From: Mermis nigrescens
Taxonomy: Eukaryota; Nematoda; Enoplea; Mermithida; Mermithidae
NCBI GenBank assembly: GCA_036768485.1
Contig: JAVLUZ010000759.1
Location: forward strand, 61,001-125,000
Direction: 5' to 3'
Length of the DNA stretch: 64,000 nucleotides
Below are positions 27,531 to 38,243 of the stretch, one piece after another. The notes below the pieces were generated by a model that was not told where the DNA came from, did not search any database, and saw only the letters and a program-made list of their open reading frames with translations. Positions within the stretch are counted from its first letter, which is position 1. Every line of letters starts with the position of its first letter. Both the position numbers and the translations under genes were made by a program.

Positions 27531-30500
27531 AGTAGTAATGGGCTGTGGTCTGGCACGTACTACGTCATAGTGCACCTGCACTTTAAGCGCCCGCTTTGTA
27601 AGCAGGGCGCTAAAAGCTGCAGCGTCGAACCAACGCATTGGGGGTGTTTTAAGCAGGGCGGGCGCTTTAGCTGTGTGTCGAGCCAGCGCCCAGGGGGTGT
27701 ATTAAGCAGGGAGTGTAATACTCAATTGAGCTCATAGCCACCCCTTCAAGTAAATAGCATTTTCTCGCATATTATGATAAGCTTAAGATTTCGGGTGCAT
27801 GTACATATGAATAAGGGAAATGTAATTACGTACCTGATTAAACCACCCAGGTGAAAAAGTTAATTTATAAAGTGTAGGCTGCGCCGTAGTTGGAAAGCGT
27901 TGCTTCGAACAGAACAAAGTTGCAATAGCGTAATTTAGAAAAAAGATTAATCTTTTTAAAGCTAATTTAGTAAAAAGCCGAACCACAATCAACTTTTAAT
28001 GCGCCTGAAATAATAGAAACAAAGCGCGGTATCGATTTTAGCATACAAACGCGGCTATTGTCAAGAATGAAAACATACTACTAAAACTAACGATTCGTCG
28101 CACTGAAATAAGAATGCATCTATGAAACTAAGTCTAAGCTACGAAAAATATTCATTTATCAGAAGTGCTAGCAATATCCGGCTTGAACACACTGCAGGAG
28201 TTGACAATTTCCCAAAGTAATTTTGAGGCAAAGTCGCAGGAATCGTTTTTTTCGACGGCATCTTGCTTTAATTTGTCGTCAGATGGCTCGCTCGACCAAA
28301 ATTAGTAGGTTGTTTACTTTTCAGCTAAGTGACGGAACGCCTATATCCACTAGAACTTTTCAAGGTTGTAGCTGGCCTTCTATATTTGAAGGAGGACGAG
28401 AATTTTGAAGCCAAGTATCCCAACAACGACTTGTAGATAGGCAAAAATAATGGTATTTTTTAGCTCTACACAGCAAGATCTACGCACTAAAGTTTTTCTG
28501 ACGAATTTAAGTTTATTTAAATTATATTCAAAATATGCTTCATGTAAATAAATGGGTACAACGCGGCCTTGAATTTTGGACTTTTTAGTCCAAGGAGTGC
28601 TGAAATCTATTTAAACGATGTTTTAGATGCGCTTCAGAATTTTAAATTTCTCCTTTGGCGGGCCCTGGTAGAAAATATTCGTACTTCCAAAATTTTGGGT
28701 AAACTAGTCCCCCTTTATCTCCTAAAGCTACGCCACTGGCGCTGCTAATAGATGGTCTCAAGGGACTTTGGGGGAAAGCGGCTAATTTCCTCAGTAAAGT
28801 ATTGTAAATCAAAGGCCAAAAATGAACAAATGTAGCGATTAATAAGCCTTTTTGTGTAATTATTTCCTACTGCTGTTCATGAATGCTTCCTTGGCATCAG
28901 TTTCATTTATAATTTTACTTACCGTGTTTTATTCGCACCATCAATATATCATTCATTTTAAGTTTTTGGCGGGATACCCCAGCCTGAGTCGCATGATGTC
29001 TAGATGCAATTAAATTACAATTACCTCACAGTGAGCGTATGTGCTACACACGCGCATCAAAATATGAAAGATCCATCTGGTTTTTCTGACTGATATAGCT
29101 TACAAGGGTCTATGGCCATAGGTGGGCAGCACCGAAATTCTGGGGGGGATTTAAAAAATTTTCAAATGTCAAAAAATGGTCTTAAAAGTGGTCGTATGAC
29201 GAAAAAACACCATTTTTCGACGTTTCTCGTTGAGCAGTATCCTTTGGCATCAAAAAATCGCTAAAAAAGCAAAAAATTTCAAAATTTGAACTCTGGGGGT
29301 ATTTTGATTTCTGGGGGATATTTCAACTTCTGGGGGGCATACCCCCGAACCTCACCCCCAATGCACACGTGTGTCCACGGCTATGTAAAGGTTTAATGCC
29401 ATAAATGTAAGCAATTTATTGTTCTAAAGCACATACACGTCAGTTACCCGATTAAATTGATATTGGTTATAGGTACCTACATTTAACAACTGGTAATATA
29501 GTATCTGATAATGTACAGTAAAGTGAATGGCGCATATCATTGTGCAATCAACCAAACATTTTATCGACGCAGATATAGTACCTTTCGATGATTTATCTTG
29601 TCAATCGAAAATCTTTAACTTTCACCAGCGTTTTAGCATATTGTTGTATTCTTGGGTTGACACTGTTTCTCGACTTTTTGGCATTTCACTCGTATCTTCA
29701 TTATCTTCTTGCCTTTCTTGTAATTCATCAGACAGGATATCAGCATTTTTACTAATGAGTTTCTTGAATAGATGCTTTCGAGAATTCCATGCCATCTTTG
29801 TTGCTTCAGTATCCCCGAAACTCAGCTTTGATTTTAAAAAGTCTGCCGTTGCAGACAGTTTTGTATCTAAATCACTTTCTTCCAATGCTTTTTGGAGGAA
29901 AACATGTTTGTCATAATTTTCGTGAAGCTTTGACAAAAAAGCGTTGAAGAAGGGAGGGCTGCTCAGTTTTTCAGCGGCATCTGGAATAACTGCCATATCT
30001 CGTACAGCATTTTCCATCATTGCACGCCAGAATTCATTCTTCCAACCACTTTTGATATCAGGCTCATCATCACTATCTGAAATATCGTCTGATGTTTCTT
30101 CGTCCTCGGAACTCTCTTGGTCGTCCTCTTTCTCTTCCATTTCTCGTTTTTCCTGTTTGCCTTCTTCCTCACTTTCTTCTGAAGTAACAGATTCATTATC
30201 TTCTGTATCACTGTTTGCAGTATCCATTGAGGGGTGTAATAGCTGATGATGCCTTTTCAATGTAAAATTATTTGACAATGTTTTGTTGCACAGCGTGCAT
30301 AGAACAACCATGCCTGAATCGGCCAAAGACATTAAATGACTGCCACATTTAGATCCTATGTTTTTATAAACACATATTGCACATGTGCTGCACAGTGCAC
30401 AGCACAGGTGTATACTGTGAGGTATGGGGACTTCCGATTTTGGGTGGGGGATCCCCCAACCCCCTGTTACATGTATGTAATGGCTTGACACTGAGCACCC

Positions 30501-30540
30501 CCCTGTTACATGTATGGATGTAATGGCTTGACATTGAGGG
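27531..30540. repeat. Left inverted arm of the foldback element
   Basis: Pairs with 30694-33716. Relative to the right arm it lacks about 16 bp near 27737 (right arm has a CATTCAAGTGACGT stretch) and has scattered substitutions between 27531 and about 27960. No difference was seen in the inner stretches compared. At the inner end a ~38-bp block (CCCCCTGTTACATGTATG...GGCTTGACA) is duplicated in tandem. Confidence 0.9.
29622..30332 (-). CDS. C2H2 zinc-finger acidic protein of the foldback element, left copy
   Basis: 236 residues from the first ATG (30332); the frame is open further upstream to 30638 without an ATG. Residues 12-33 form one C2H2 finger (C-x2-C-x12-H-x4-H; Cys12, Cys15, His28, His33). 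Residues about 40-100 are dominated by Glu, Asp and Ser. The remaining 130 residues look helical, with W and aromatic positions (GWKNEFW, FFNAFLSKL), and end in NNMLKRW. It is identical in protein sequence to the right-arm copy and transcribed away from the centre. A DNA-binding or element-maintenance role is plausible; the family is not recognised. Confidence 0.65.
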   Translation of the reverse strand: MSLADSGMVVLCTLCNKTLSNNFTLKRHHQLLHPSMDTANSDTEDNESVTSEESEEEGKQEKREMEEKEDDQESSEDEETSDDISDSDDEPDIKSGWKNEFWRAMMENAVRDMAVIPDAAEKLSSPPFFNAFLSKLHENYDKHVFLQKALEESDLDTKLSATADFLKSKLSFGDTEATKMAWNSRKHLFKKLISKNADILSDELQERQEDNEDTSEMPKSRETVSTQEYNNMLKRW

Positions 30541-30693
30541 AGGTCCACCCCGTTTTTAGGGAGACGGGGTAAATGACCTCCAAAAACGCCTAAAAACGGC
30601 CAAAATGTGATGTTTTCGAAAAATCGAGAGGGGTTCAAAAAGTTTCTGGCTCTGAGGGGATGGTAGGACGTCCGACTTTGGTTAGGGTATCTC
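30541..30693. other. Spacer between the inverted arms
   Basis: 153 bp of unpaired sequence, the only single-copy part of the element and the shared upstream region of the two divergent ORFs. It resembles 120-330 of this window, so it is part of a dispersed sequence rather than random filler. Confidence 0.8.
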
Positions 30694-33600
30694 CCCTCAA
30701 TGTCAAGCCATTACATCCATACATGTAACAGGGGGGTGCTCAGTGTCAAGCCATTACATACATGTAACAGGGGGTTGGGGGATCCCCCACCCAAAATCGG
30801 AAGTCCCCATACCTCACAGTATACACCTGTGCTGTGCACTGTGCAGCACATGTGCAATATGTGTTTATAAAAACATAGGATCTAAATGTGGCAGTCATTT
30901 AATGTCTTTGGCCGATTCAGGCATGGTTGTTCTATGCACGCTGTGCAACAAAACATTGTCAAATAATTTTACATTGAAAAGGCATCATCAGCTATTACAC
31001 CCCTCAATGGATACTGCAAACAGTGATACAGAAGATAATGAATCTGTTACTTCAGAAGAAAGTGAGGAAGAAGGCAAACAGGAAAAACGAGAAATGGAAG
31101 AGAAAGAGGACGACCAAGAGAGTTCCGAGGACGAAGAAACATCAGACGATATTTCAGATAGTGATGATGAGCCTGATATCAAAAGTGGTTGGAAGAATGA
31201 ATTCTGGCGTGCAATGATGGAAAATGCTGTACGAGATATGGCAGTTATTCCAGATGCCGCTGAAAAACTGAGCAGCCCTCCCTTCTTCAACGCTTTTTTG
31301 TCAAAGCTTCACGAAAATTATGACAAACATGTTTTCCTCCAAAAAGCATTGGAAGAAAGTGATTTAGATACAAAACTGTCTGCAACGGCAGACTTTTTAA
31401 AATCAAAGCTGAGTTTCGGGGATACTGAAGCAACAAAGATGGCATGGAATTCTCGAAAGCATCTATTCAAGAAACTCATTAGTAAAAATGCTGATATCCT
31501 GTCTGATGAATTACAAGAAAGGCAAGAAGATAATGAAGATACGAGTGAAATGCCAAAAAGTCGAGAAACAGTGTCAACCCAAGAATACAACAATATGCTA
31601 AAACGCTGGTGAAAGTTAAAGATTTTCGATTGACAAGATAAATCATCGAAAGGTACTATATCTGCGTCGATAAAATGTTTGGTTGATTGCACAATGATAT
31701 GCGCCATTCACTTTACTGTACATTATCAGATACTATATTACCAGTTGTTAAATGTAGGTACCTATAACCAATATCAATTTAATCGGGTAACTGACGTGTA
31801 TGTGCTTTAGAACAATAAATTGCTTACATTTATGGCATTAAACCTTTACATAGCCGTGGACACACGTGTGCATTGGGGGTGAGGTTCGGGGGTATGCCCC
31901 CCAGAAGTTGAAATATCCCCCAGAAATCAAAATACCCCCAGAGTTCAAATTTTGAAATTTTTTGCTTTTTTAGCGATTTTTTGATGCCAAAGGATACTGC
32001 TCAACGAGAAACGTCGAAAAATGGTGTTTTTTCGTCATACGACCACTTTTAAGACCATTTTTTGACATTTGAAAATTTTTTAAATCCCCCCCAGAATTTC
32101 GGTGCTGCCCACCTATGGCCATAGACCCTTGTAAGCTATATCAGTCAGAAAAACCAGATGGATCTTTCATATTTTGATGCGCGTGTGTAGCACATACGCT
32201 CACTGTGAGGTAATTGTAATTTAATTGCATCTAGACATCATGCGACTCAGGCTGGGGTATCCCGCCAAAAACTTAAAATGAATGATATATTGATGGTGCG
32301 AATAAAACACGGTAAGTAAAATTATAAATGAAACTGATGCCAAGGAAGCATTCATGAACAGCAGTAGGAAATAATTACACAAAAAGGCTTATTAATCGCT
32401 ACATTTGTTCATTTTTGGCCTTTGATTTACAATACTTTACTGAGGAAATTAGCCGCTTTCCCCCAAAGTCCCTTGAGACCATCTATTAGCAGCGCCAGTG
32501 GCGTAGCTTTAGGAGATAAAGGGGGACTAGTTTACCCAAAATTTTGGAAGTACGAATATTTTCTACCAGGGCCCGCCAAAGGAGAAATTTAAAATTCTGA
32601 AGCGCATCTAAAACATCGTTTAAATAGATTTCAGCACTCCTTGGACTAAAAAGTCCAAAATTCAAGGCCGCGTTGTACCCATTTATTTACATGAAGCATA
32701 TTTTGAATATAATTTAAATAAACTTAAATTCGTCAGAAAAACTTTAGTGCGTAGATCTTGCTGTGTAGAGCTAAAAAATACCATTATTTTTGCCTATCTA
32801 CAAGTCGTTGTTGGGATACTTGGCTTCAAAATTCTCGTCCTCCTTCAAATATAGAAGGCCAGCTACAACCTTGAAAAGTTCTAGTGGATATAGGCGTTCC
32901 GTCACTTAGCTGAAAAGTAAACAACCTACTAATTTTGGTCGAGCGAGCCATCTGACGACAAATTAAAGCAAGATGCCGTCGAAAAAAACGATTCCTGCGA
33001 CTTTGCCTCAAAATTACTTTGGGAAATTGTCAACTCCTGCAGTGTGTTCAAGCCGGATATTGCTAGCACTTCTGATAAATGAATATTTTTCGTAGCTTAG
33101 ACTTAGTTTCATAGATGCATTCTTATTTCAGTGCGACGAATCGTTAGTTTTAGTAGTATGTTTTCATTCTTGACAATAGCCGCGTTTGTATGCTAAAATC
33201 GATACCGCGCTTTGTTTCTATTATTTCAGGCGCATTAAAAGTTGATTGTGGTTCGGCTTTTTACTAAATTAGCTTTAAAAAGATTAATCTTTTTTCTAAA
33301 TAACGCTATTGCAACTTTGTTCCGTTCGAAGCAACGCTTCCCAACTACGGCGCAGCCTACACTTTATGAATTAACTTTTTCACCTGGGTGGTTTAATCAG
33401 GTACGTAATTACATTTCCCTTATTCATATGTACATGCACCCGAAATCTTAAGCTTATCATAATATGCGAGAAAATGGTATTTACTTGAAGGGGTGACGTC
33501 ACTTGAATGATGCTATGAGCTCAATTGAGTATTACACTCCCTGCTTAATACATCCCCTGGGCGCTGGCTCAACACACAGCTAAAGCGCCCGCCCTGCTTA

Positions 33601-33716
33601 AAACACCCCTATGCGTTGGTTCGACGCGCAGCTTTAGCGCCCTGCTTACAAAGCGGGCGCTTAAAGTGCAGGTGCACTATGACGTAGTACGTGCCAGACC
33701 ACCGCCCATTACTACT
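30694..33716. repeat. Right inverted arm of the foldback element
   Basis: Inverted copy of 27531-30540. It holds the right C2H2 ORF (30902-31612) and, further out, about 2.1 kb without recognisable genes. That part includes one copy of the TTTGGCATCAAAAAAT dispersed repeat and a short frame 33242-33451 that differs from its left twin by a few replacements. Confidence 0.9.
30902..31612 (+). CDS. C2H2 zinc-finger acidic protein of the foldback element, right copy
   Basis: Exact protein twin of the left-arm ORF (29622-30332), reading rightward. Start chosen at ATG 30902, the first Met in the frame. Upstream in-frame Cys codons (CALCSTCAIC and following) could belong to a longer, spliced or non-ATG product. 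Perfect identity across an acidic, repetitive coding region means the duplication or last gene conversion was very recent. Confidence 0.65.
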   Translation: MSLADSGMVVLCTLCNKTLSNNFTLKRHHQLLHPSMDTANSDTEDNESVTSEESEEEGKQEKREMEEKEDDQESSEDEETSDDISDSDDEPDIKSGWKNEFWRAMMENAVRDMAVIPDAAEKLSSPPFFNAFLSKLHENYDKHVFLQKALEESDLDTKLSATADFLKSKLSFGDTEATKMAWNSRKHLFKKLISKNADILSDELQERQEDNEDTSEMPKSRETVSTQEYNNMLKRW

Positions 33717-33722
33717 CAGGAT

Positions 33723-34157
33723 TGCAAAATTCTATATTTTTTTTAATTTTTATTCCCAAAATACATTCTTATTGTCGTTAATGTTTTTTTACCACCCATC
33801 TATTTTTGTTAACTTCAATTCGCTAGTACACGTCTGAAGTCACTTGTTTGGCTTTATGTTTGTTGTTTGTGATTGCAAAAGATTTTGACGAATGAAGTTT
33901 TTTATCATGCTGAAAGGGAACCATTTTGCGCTTTTCTATGTTTAATGAAGCCAAAGAACAATTTGTTCTAGAAAACTTATTCATAGTAAACAACCTTTTA
34001 AGTAATATAGCTAGCGCCTAATCTTGTAGCAGAAATGCTTAAGCTATGAATAAATTGCTAAGTGAAAATCTATTACTATCGAAGCCTAGCTAAAGAATGT
34101 GAAGGAAAACAGCTGTACCACTAGAATAGATGCGTTCTAAATTAGGAAAATAATATA
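33723..34157. other. AT-rich intergenic between two transposons
   Basis: No gene or repeat recognised between the foldback element and the DIRS-like element. Confidence 0.4.
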
Positions 34158-34195
34158 AGATTTTGCTAAGCCATATTGGCTGACGTGAAATCTAT

Positions 34196-34340
34196 ATTCC
34201 ACTAACAAAACAAATTAGACTTTACATATGCATTGTTCATTCCTCTTTAGCTAAAAGTACAGCTCGTTGTAAGCGTTTAAGGCGGAGTTTGCTCACACCC
34301 AAATAGCGATAGTTAGGTATAGAACTCAGTGTTCATGAAA
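34196..34340. repeat. DIRS element inverted terminal repeat, low-coordinate end
   Basis: Pairs with 38711-38850 at high but imperfect identity. The outer extension 34158-34195 (GATTTTGCTAAGCC...) is present only at this end and in the internal complementary region. Confidence 0.88.
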
Positions 34341-34673
34341 GCGAGTGAACTTTAATAAAAGCGAAGAGAGAGTGATCAAAAAGAATTCGATTTATCGCGT
34401 GCAAACGTGTTACAAGATAAGCGCATCAAGGAGGATCTCAAAACAAAATACTGAGACTAAGTAATATACAGTGCGCTGAAAAAACGAAAACAGACCCCGG
34501 TCGATGAGTTAAGAGTTGAGCATGATCAACTTGTCTTAAGTCCCTCTAGCCGCTCGTTGCGTTGTATTTCCAAAAACAGCGATTGTTGCGCAGGCGCTGG
34601 TTGAATTTGCTGCCGCGACCTTGCAGGCTTTCTAGTAAAGAATGTGGTAAAATTTTGGGTAACGGGAGGGTGG

Positions 34674-34793
34674 GCATATGTAAAGTCTAATTTGTTTGTT
34701 AGTGGAATATAGATTTCACGTCAGCCAATATGGCTTAGCAAAATCATCATATTCCACTATACAAACAAATTAGACTTTACATATGCATGTTCA
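34674..34793. repeat. DIRS internal complementary region
   Basis: The first 72 bases are the reverse complement of the low-coordinate end (34158-34225). The rest is the reverse complement of the high-coordinate end (38813-38850). The two meet near 34745, marking the junction of a circular intermediate. Confidence 0.85.
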
Positions 34794-34826
34794 AAGCGTT
34801 TGCATACTTTTTGTGAGAGGACGACA

Positions 34827-35400
34827 TTAGCATGCATATTTGGAATTATCTTCAATATTTCGATTATAAAATTTGAAAAAAGTAGATTTGTGAGACCAGT
34901 TAGCACCTTTCAAAATATCTGAAATACTCAGCCCGCTTTTTGCGGCTTTTGAAGAAGAAGCTGATCGAACGGAGTGGGCCTTAAATTTATCGCAATCAAT
35001 TTCTGCTAGTTTAAGTGTTTCTTGAACCCATCTTGAAACCGATGTCGTTTTTATTCCGTTATATGGTTTGATGAAAGATAGAAACAAGTTTGTTTTGGTG
35101 GATCGATAGATTTTAGTCATATTTAAATACAAAAGTATATGGTGATACGGGCAGACGCTCTTTTCGGAGAAACGAAAGACTTTGCAGCATAAGCGGAGGA
35201 CCAAAATGACGAGTTTTAGTCATTTCGGGTACCGTAAACGAAATATAATTATCGAAAATTCGCATATAATTTACATCTAATTTTGAAAACCCGGAACACG
35301 TTTGGGGGCTACACAAGGCCAACAACATAACGGTTTTAAACGATAGTAATTTTCGGTTTGTTACGTGACTAAAATCAGCTTCATCGAGATATAATCCTTT
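34827..35400 (-). pseudogene. Tyrosine recombinase, catalytic C-terminal part, frame-disrupted
   Basis: The frame 34827-35204 carries the DIRS recombinase signature HSVRSASSSKA (HxxR), LSISDILKGANW, and FFKFYNR with the presumed nucleophile Tyr. The adjoining frame 35113-35328 (LLALCSPQT..., ISFTVPEMTKTRHFG) is the preceding part. The first catalytic Arg region (KRV) appears only in a neighbouring frame near 35305, so another indel lies there. Such recombinases integrate the circular DNA copy. This one is interrupted at least twice. Confidence 0.75.
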
Positions 35401-36158
35401 CAGAAATTTATTATTATGTCAACGTCCCACGTGTCAGCATAGCGAAGTAGAGGAGGGTCAGCACGAAAAATACCTTTCATGACGCGTGGTAAAAGATGAT
35501 AACTATTGAAAGTTTCGTTAAATTCGCGAAGAAATGCACACACAGCGCTTCGCGTTCCTGAAATAGTTCGATATTTATACTCTAAATTATATAGGTCGGC
35601 AAGGAAGTTACCTACATCTACTGTAGATGCGCGAAGCGGATTAATTTTCCGCTCAGTACACCAGCTATGCCATTTATATGATGGCCGTATTGTAGTGCTT
35701 TTTGGTACCTGGTGCCCAAGATTGTAAAACAAGGTCGAAAGCTGACCTTGATAATCCTCGGGCCGACCATGCTTGCCCGATACTTTCCAGGCTGATAATC
35801 TTAGGCTGCCGTTGCTTATGAGCGGATGAGATTGGCCTGTTGAGCTCTCTAGAATTTTTTTGTGATGTGGAAGGAGGATGGGATTTTTGACCGCTAGGGA
35901 CAACAGTAGGGGCCACCATGGTTGAGTTGGCCACACAGGAACGATTATTAGCAGATCGCACCTTTCCGCGCAGATTTTGCGCAGAGTCGTGACACCATGC
36001 AGAATGGTGGAAACGCGTACAGCCCTATAGTAGGTTTTCCCATGAAAAACTGAACGCATCGACGAACTGAGCGTCTGGGTCGGGGCGCGCCAAGAGACGA
36101 ATTTTGGCAACTGAGCGTTGCTTCGGTCTGAAAATAGATCGATTCTTAGTGGACCCAT
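35400..36158 (-). pseudogene. DIRS connector after RNase H and recombinase N-terminal domain, frame-disrupted
   Basis: Begins with the family-typical RIDLFSDRSNAQLPKFVSW block following RNase H. It continues through PVWPTQPWWP to the recombinase N-terminal core-binding region (KWHSWCTERKINPLRAS, YRTISGTRSAVCAF). A stretch of the same protein (ARGLSRSAFDLVLQSWAPG) is read in another frame, 35674-35961, so at least two compensating shifts exist between about 35690 and 35810. Confidence 0.7.
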
Positions 36159-36231
36159 CTCTCGTTGTAAATTATCAAATATTAAAGAATTAAGTTTCCA
36201 GTTAGAGCTATCAGAGTGTGCGCGCGAGGCC

Positions 36232-37185
36232 TCATCTACTCGTTAGTTTTGGCAACCGGGCAAAAAAATGTGCTTGCAGATTAACCTGCCTATCGAGACA
36301 CCAGCTCCAAATCCGCACTGCAGTATCGCATAAAAAGGTGTTTTTCGTGCCACCCATTTCATTTAAATAAGCTATGGAAACAGAATAATCCAAGATAAGA
36401 GAGACAGTTGTTTTAAAGCAATTTTTCGCGAATATTTTTAAAGCAAAAAATGCTGCTAATAGTTCTTTACAATTAATATGCAAGGGTAGTTCGTCTGTTT
36501 TCCAGACTCCAGATGCAGACTCATTATTGCAGTAAGCACCCCATCCCGTGTTGGATGCGTCCGAAAAAATAGTTAGACTGCTGTCAGGGGGTACAATATC
36601 ACGACCGTTCCAATTTCTTAGCTGTTTTACCCACATAATTAATTCACTTTTCGCGTTCGCTGAAAGAATGCAAGGCGCGCTATTAGACCTGTGATCTTGA
36701 ATGCTACCAATCAAACACAGTTGGAGATGGCAGCTGAATAAATGAGCCTGAATTATTGCTTGACTGACTGAAGTGAAATGGCCTAAAAGTGTGGCCAAGT
36801 CTCTCGCTATAACGAAATTCGCCCGTAAGCATACGTTACACATGTTAATTATTTTGCTTATTTTTTCTTCGGGAACGTAAAACTGCATTGAAGATGAGTC
36901 TACGGAGAAACCGAGAAACGTGATAGCCTGTGTGGGCTCAGTAATCGACTTTTCTTCGTTAATAACGAGGCCAAGATTTCGTAAAATAAATCGCAAAAGG
37001 CATAAATCATGCTGAAGGCCATCCTGTGTTTGATTGAGTAGCAAAATATCGTCTAAATAAATGATGAAACGTAAGCCTACATGTCTGGCTATAGCACTGA
37101 AGGGTTTCAATAATTTAGTAAATACGCGGGGGCCGAAGAAAGACCAAAGGGCATACAGGTTAATGAGTAAATGACGTTTGCCCAT
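36232..37185 (-). pseudogene. DIRS reverse transcriptase C-terminal half plus RNase H
   Basis: RT motif RFIIYLDDILLL (YLDD active site) is followed by INEEKS and FLGFSVDS. RNase H has FSDASNTGWGAY, NCKELLA and LILDYSVSIAYLNEMGG, keeping the three acidic residues. The frame is open to 36232, where the RNase H tail shifts out of frame. The true join with the upstream RT half is at about 37130. The first 18 codons of this frame are not RT sequence. Confidence 0.82.
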
Positions 37186-38243
37186 TCAAAACAGAAACAC
37201 TTTTGATGTTTTTCGATTATAGGAATCGCAAAATACGCATCTTTTAAATCGAGTTTCGCCATGAAATCGTTTCTGCGTAAAATATCTTCAATGACAATTA
37301 TAGTTTCCATTTTAAAATGTTCGTATTTAATATATTGATTTAATGGGCGTAAGTTTATAACTGGCCGTAAGCCTCCTGTTTTCTTGGCTGTGAAAAAAAT
37401 TCGGGAAATCCAAATATCTTTCCCATCTGAAACTCGAGAGATCGCATTCTTTTCTAACAGTGCATTAATTTCTTTTTGAATCACCTCCGTTTCTAATATT
37501 GGAAATTTAATCGGTGTGGGAGCCAGCTCCTGAAAAGGAGGTAAGGAATCAAATTCGATTTCATAGTCCGAAATAGTTTGCAAAATCCAGGGATCTGATG
37601 TTATTTTGAGCCAATTTGATTTAACAAGTTTTAGACGGCCCCCTAGGTGATAACGATCGACCGAAAGTAAATCAAAGTCAATAACATCACTATTATAACT
37701 GAAAATGTCCCGATCAGGTGATTTCCGTTTGTACGGGGGTCGAAAGGTCGATGTAGCACGAAAATTTGGACGCTTTGTCAAATTATCGACGGCATTAGCT
37801 AATGATCGGTCTTTACGACCACGATCTTTCAGTCGGCCACATAATAACTCGCCAAAAAGTGGTAGCGGCCCGAGTTTGGAATTCGAGTCGGTAGAACGTT
37901 TGACCACTTCATCGTGTGGCACTATAGTAGAGTAGATTTCAGTTAAAATTAAGCTGTGTCGAACAGCTTTTTCGACGTACTCTATGGCACAATCGTTTTT
38001 CTCGATCTGGTGAGTAACGAGGCCAGCCAGAGGATACATCCCTTCTAAGATTCCCTGATTAAACGATCGCAGCCGTTCATCTTTGCGAGCCAGCCATTTA
38101 TTCTGGCTCTCGAGCACTAAGCGAATCTCGTCATCAACGACTGGTGCCACTGCGCTCTGGAAGTCAGGAATCGGAAACTTGTTGTATCGCTCAAAGCGAT
38201 TTTTCAAATCTTCAAAAGAGCCAGCGAATTCACTACGTGGCAA
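37107..38243 (-). pseudogene. DIRS gag-like region fused in frame to the reverse transcriptase N-terminal half
   Basis: Residues 1-160 are gag-like, with the PLPLFGELL motif near their end. RT begins around residue 240 (LEKNAISRV, TGGLRPVINLRPLNQYI, MAKLDLKDAYFAIPI, CMPFGLSSAP). The frame is lost right after SSAP, where one C is missing from a C-run near 37130, and ends in an unrelated AYLLNY. Upstream, more gag-like frame (SSSDLTPLRAF...) is found in another phase up to about 38400, so a second shift lies near 38245. Confidence 0.8.

Larger units (their letters stand above)
27531..33716. mobile_element. 6.2-kb foldback element with ~3-kb inverted arms and 6-bp TSD
   Basis: The left arm 27531-30540 is the inverted copy of the right arm 30694-33716 around a 153-bp spacer. 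The termini AGTAGTAATGGGC...GCCCATTACTACT are perfect inverted repeats. CAGGAT flanks both ends (27525-27530, 33717-33722) as a target duplication. Six-base duplications and 5'-AG ends are the pattern described for Polinton/Maverick elements. However, no DNA polymerase, integrase, protease or capsid gene is present, so it would be a non-autonomous relative, or another foldback type. Each arm contains one C2H2/acidic ORF. The subterminal 250 bp carry repeated TAAGCAGGGCG-like words. The inner 2.5 kb of the arms look identical, while the outer ~430 bp differ at about a dozen positions. Confidence 0.8.

Noticed and set aside
29527..29916. Ser-rich ORF opposite the zinc-finger gene (mirror at 31318-31707, and 29944-30246/30988-31290)
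   Set aside because: Antisense shadows of the acidic coding sequence (Glu/Asp codons read as Ser/Phe).
32826..33011. 61-codon frame in the foldback arm (mirror 28223-28408), and 33242-33451
   Set aside because: Short, no motif; the second differs between arms by several replacements.
27531..33716. Palindrome as a pure assembly or amplification chimera
   Set aside because: Considered seriously. The 6-bp duplication outside perfect terminal repeats and real differences in the outer arms fit a transposon better, but spanning reads are needed to exclude it for the identical inner part.
27531..33716. Complete Polinton/Maverick or integrated virus
   Set aside because: No polymerase, integrase, protease, ATPase or capsid frame; only termini and duplication length are similar.
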